Shown piece after piece: positions 61,151 to 64,000 of a stretch of 64,000 nt of DNA; position 1 is the stretch's first letter; every line of letters begins with the position of its first letter. The stretch is taken from positions 1-64,000 of the forward strand of contig CAUJHG010000035.1 of assembly GCA_963204785.1 (NCBI GenBank). Reading direction: 5' to 3'. The notes below the pieces were generated by a model. That model was given only the letters and a program-made list of their open reading frames with translations. It made no database searches and was not told the origin of the DNA. A program made the translations under genes and the position numbers. The stretch is from Pseudomonadota bacterium (GTDB taxonomy: Bacteria; Pseudomonadota; Gammaproteobacteria; Burkholderiales; Burkholderiaceae_E).

Positions 61151-62081
61151 ACCGATGACCGGCCTCGCACCGGCTGCGCCGCAGCAGGGGGCCGACTTCG
61201 CGCAGTGGATGCACCGCACGGCAGCGCGTACCGAGTCGGCCCTCGAGCGCCTGTTGCCATCGGCCACGGTCGTGCCGCAGCGCCTGCACGAGGCAATGCG
61301 CTACGCGGTGCTCGGCGGGGGCAAGCGGGTGCGGCCGCTGCTGGTCCACGCGGCGGGCGAGGTCGCGGGGGCGCCGGCCGCGGCGCTGGACTGCGCTGCG
61401 GCAGCGGTCGAGCTGATCCACGCCTACTCGCTGGTTCACGACGACATGCCCTGCATGGACGACGACGCGCTGCGCCGGGGCAAGCCGACGGTGCACGTCG
61501 CCTACGGCGAGGCCACCGCGATGCTGGTCGGTGACGCGCTGCAGGCGCTGGCCTTCGAGGCGCTTGCCGCAGCCCCGGACGGTGGCGCGCCGACGGTCGC
61601 TGCGGCCGCGATGTGCGCGGAACTCGCGCGCGCTGCAGGGTCCGTCGGCATGGCTGGCGGCCAGTCGATCGACCTGGACGCGGTCGGGCGTCGGCTCGAC
61701 CTCCCTGCGCTCGAGGACATGCATCGGCGCAAGACCGGCGCGATGCTGCGCGTGTCGGTGCGCCTGGGCGCGCTGTGCGGTGCGGCGATGCCGGTGGAAC
61801 GGATGGCGGCGCTCACCCGCTACGGCGAGGCGATCGGACTGGCCTTCCAGGTGGTCGACGACATCCTCGACGTCGAGGGCGACTCCACGACGCTGGGCAA
61901 GACCGCCGGCAAGGACAGCGCCAGCGACAAGCCCACCTACGTGTCGCTGCTCGGGGTTGCGCAGTCGCGCCGGATGGCAGCGGCCCTGCATCGGGAGGCC
62001 TGCGACGCGCTCGCGCCGCTGGGCGCACCGGCCGCGCGCCTGCGCGGCCTGGCCGACCTGATCGTGCTGCGGAGCGCCTGA
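61140..62081 (+). CDS. ispA: Polyprenyl (farnesyl/geranyl) diphosphate synthase
   Basis: [41 protein letters not shown]. Confidence 0.94.
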   Translation: MRAEPMTGLAPAAPQQGADFAQWMHRTAARTESALERLLPSATVVPQRLHEAMRYAVLGGGKRVRPLLVHAAGEVAGAPAAALDCAAAAVELIHAYSLVHDDMPCMDDDALRRGKPTVHVAYGEATAMLVGDALQALAFEALAAAPDGGAPTVAAAAMCAELARAAGSVGMAGGQSIDLDAVGRRLDLPALEDMHRRKTGAMLRVSVRLGALCGAAMPVERMAALTRYGEAIGLAFQVVDDILDVEGDSTTLGKTAGKDSASDKPTYVSLLGVAQSRRMAAALHREACDALAPLGAPAARLRGLADLIVLRSA

Positions 62082-62083
62082 AC

Positions 62084-64000
62084 ATGAGCGGCCGGACCCT
62101 GCTCGAACGGATCGACGACCCCGTTGCGCTGCGCGCGCTCGATCGCCAGCAGCTCGGGCCGCTGGCCGCGGAGCTGCGTGCCTTCGTGCTCGAATCGGTG
62201 TCGCGCACCGGCGGCCACCTGTCGTCGAACCTCGGTACCGTCGAACTCGCGATCGCGCTGCACTACGTCTTCGACACGCCGCGCGACCGGCTGATCTGGG
62301 ACGTCGGCCACCAGAGCTATCCGCACAAGATCCTCACCGGCAGGCGTGAACGGATGGCGGGGCTTCGCCAGCAGGGCGGCATCTCCGGGTTTCCCAGGCG
62401 CAGCGAATCCGAGCACGACGCATTCGGCACCGCACACTCGTCGACCTCGATCTCCGCCGCGCTCGGAATGGCGGTGGCCTCGCGCAACAAGGGCGAGAAT
62501 CGCGGGCCCGGGCGGCGGCGGCACGTCGCGGTGATCGGCGACGGCGCGCTCACCGCCGGAATGGCCTTCGAGGCGATGAACAACGCGGGGGTCACCCCCG
62601 ACATCGACCTGCTGGTGGTGCTCAACGACAACGACATGTCCATCTCGCCGCCGGTGGGGGCGCTCAATCGCCACCTGGCGCGGCTGATGTCCGGGCAGTT
62701 CTACGCGAAGGCGCGCGACGTGGGCCGCGCGGTGCTCTCGAAGGTGCCGCCGGTCTTCGAGCTGGCCCGGCGCATCGAGGAGCACGCCAAGGGCTTCGTC
62801 GTGCCCGCCGGCACCATGTTCGAGGAGTTCGGCTTCAACTACGTCGGACCGATCGACGGCCACGACCTCGACGCGCTGATCCCCACGCTGCAGAACCTGC
62901 GCGAACTGCGCGGGCCGCAGTTCCTGCACGTGGTCACGCGCAAGGGCCAGGGCTACAAGCTCGCCGAGGCCGACCCGGTGCTCTACCACGGCCCCGGGCG
63001 CTTCGACCCGGCCGAGGGCATCCGCAAGCCCGCCACCGCTGCCAGGCCCACCTTCACCCAGGTGTTCGGCGACTGGATCTGCGACATGGCGGCAGCCGAT
63101 CCGCGCCTGATCGGCATCACGCCGGCGATGCGCGAGGGCTCCGGGCTCGAGGAGTTCGAGCGCCGCTTCCCCGACCGCTACTTCGACGTCGGCATTGCCG
63201 AGCAGCACGCAATCACCTTCGCTGCCGGCCTGGCCTGCGAGGGGCTCAAGCCGGTGGTCGCGATCTACTCGACCTTCCTGCAGCGCGGCTACGACCAGCT
63301 GATCCACGACGTTGCACTGCAGGACCTGCCGGTGATGTTCGCGCTCGACCGCGCCGGCCTGGTCGGCGCCGACGGCGCGACGCACGCGGGAGTCTTCGAC
63401 TACGCCTTCCTGCGCTGCATTCCGAACATGGTGGTGCTGGCGCCGTCCGACGAGAACGAGTGCCGTCGGATGCTGTGCACCGCCTTCCAGCACGACGGCC
63501 CCAGTGCGGTGCGCTTTCCGCGCGGCGCGGGCGTCGGCGCCGAGGTGCTGCGCGAGCTCGACACGATCCCCTTCGGCAAGGCCGAGCTGCGGCGCCAGGG
63601 GCGGCGGATCGCCATCCTGGCCTTCGGCACGGTGCTCGCGCCGGCCCTGGCGGCGGGCGAGGTGCTCGACGCCACCGTCGTCGACATGCGCTGGGTCAAG
63701 CCGCTGGACCGCGAACTGCTGCGCCAGCTCGCCGCAACGCACGAGGCGCTCGTCACCGTCGAGGAGCACGTGCTGATGGGCGGAGCGGGCAGCGCGGTCG
63801 CCGAGGCGCTCGCCGAGGACGGTCTTGCCCGGCCGCTGCTGCTGCTGGGGCTGCCCGACCGCTTCATCGACCATGGCGACCAGGCGCAGCTGCTGCGCGA
63901 CGCCGGGCTCGACGCAACGGGAATCGAGCGCTCGATCCGCACCCGCTTCGAGGATCTGCTGGCGACGGCCCCCGGCGGTCCGCGCCTGGTGCTCGGTGCA
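62084..64000 (+). CDS. dxs: 1-deoxy-D-xylulose-5-phosphate synthase (3'-truncated by window end)
   Basis: [69 protein letters not shown]; no stop before 64000. Confidence 0.96.
   Translation, partial: MSGRTLLERIDDPVALRALDRQQLGPLAAELRAFVLESVSRTGGHLSSNLGTVELAIALHYVFDTPRDRLIWDVGHQSYPHKILTGRRERMAGLRQQGGISGFPRRSESEHDAFGTAHSSTSISAALGMAVASRNKGENRGPGRRRHVAVIGDGALTAGMAFEAMNNAGVTPDIDLLVVLNDNDMSISPPVGALNRHLARLMSGQFYAKARDVGRAVLSKVPPVFELARRIEEHAKGFVVPAGTMFEEFGFNYVGPIDGHDLDALIPTLQNLRELRGPQFLHVVTRKGQGYKLAEADPVLYHGPGRFDPAEGIRKPATAARPTFTQVFGDWICDMAAADPRLIGITPAMREGSGLEEFERRFPDRYFDVGIAEQHAITFAAGLACEGLKPVVAIYSTFLQRGYDQLIHDVALQDLPVMFALDRAGLVGADGATHAGVFDYAFLRCIPNMVVLAPSDENECRRMLCTAFQHDGPSAVRFPRGAGVGAEVLRELDTIPFGKAELRRQGRRIAILAFGTVLAPALAAGEVLDATVVDMRWVKPLDRELLRQLAATHEALVTVEEHVLMGGAGSAVAEALAEDGLARPLLLLGLPDRFIDHGDQAQLLRDAGLDATGIERSIRTRFEDLLATAPGGPRLVLGA

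Noticed and set aside
1-64000. CRISPR array, transposon, toxin-antitoxin or anti-phage system
   Set aside because: No regularly spaced repeats, transposase motifs, or defence-gene signatures were seen; nearly all space is occupied by core genes.

Overview
The window is a gene-dense, GC-rich core chromosomal segment of a betaproteobacterium, most likely Burkholderiales (tmRNA tag ANDERFALAA; gyrA-pheA-hisC-tyrA-aroA-cmk-rpsA-ihfB-lapA-lapB-rfaE1-hldD synteny). I see no rRNA, tRNA, CRISPR array, transposase or prophage. About 50 protein-coding genes can be supported, most of them housekeeping: ubiG, ompA, gyrA, pheA, hisC, tyrA, aroA, cmk, rpsA, ubiA, proC, murJ, rpsT, pilT/pilU, proA, holA, lptE, leuS, glnA, dapF, ntrB/ntrC, uvrD, thrB, polA, ispA and a 3'-truncated dxs. 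The parts that most deserve a second look are: (1) a four-gene, translationally coupled operon made of a PEP-CTERM-like PA14-type protein, PgaD, PgaC and a PgaA-like TPR/beta-barrel protein, with no PgaB deacetylase; (2) a glnA-dapF-dapL-ntrB-ntrC cluster that places an LL-diaminopimelate aminotransferase under an apparent sigma54/NtrC promoter; (3) readable regulatory sites, namely a sigma54 promoter with two NtrC boxes 32 bp apart before glnA, a CTGT-N8-ACAG LexA-type box before uvrD, and a perfect inverted repeat before an IclR regulator; (4) a perfect 17-bp tandem duplication abutting the gyrA start codon. No wholly unknown multi-gene system is obvious. The PEP-CTERM/Pga locus is the best candidate for something under-described.
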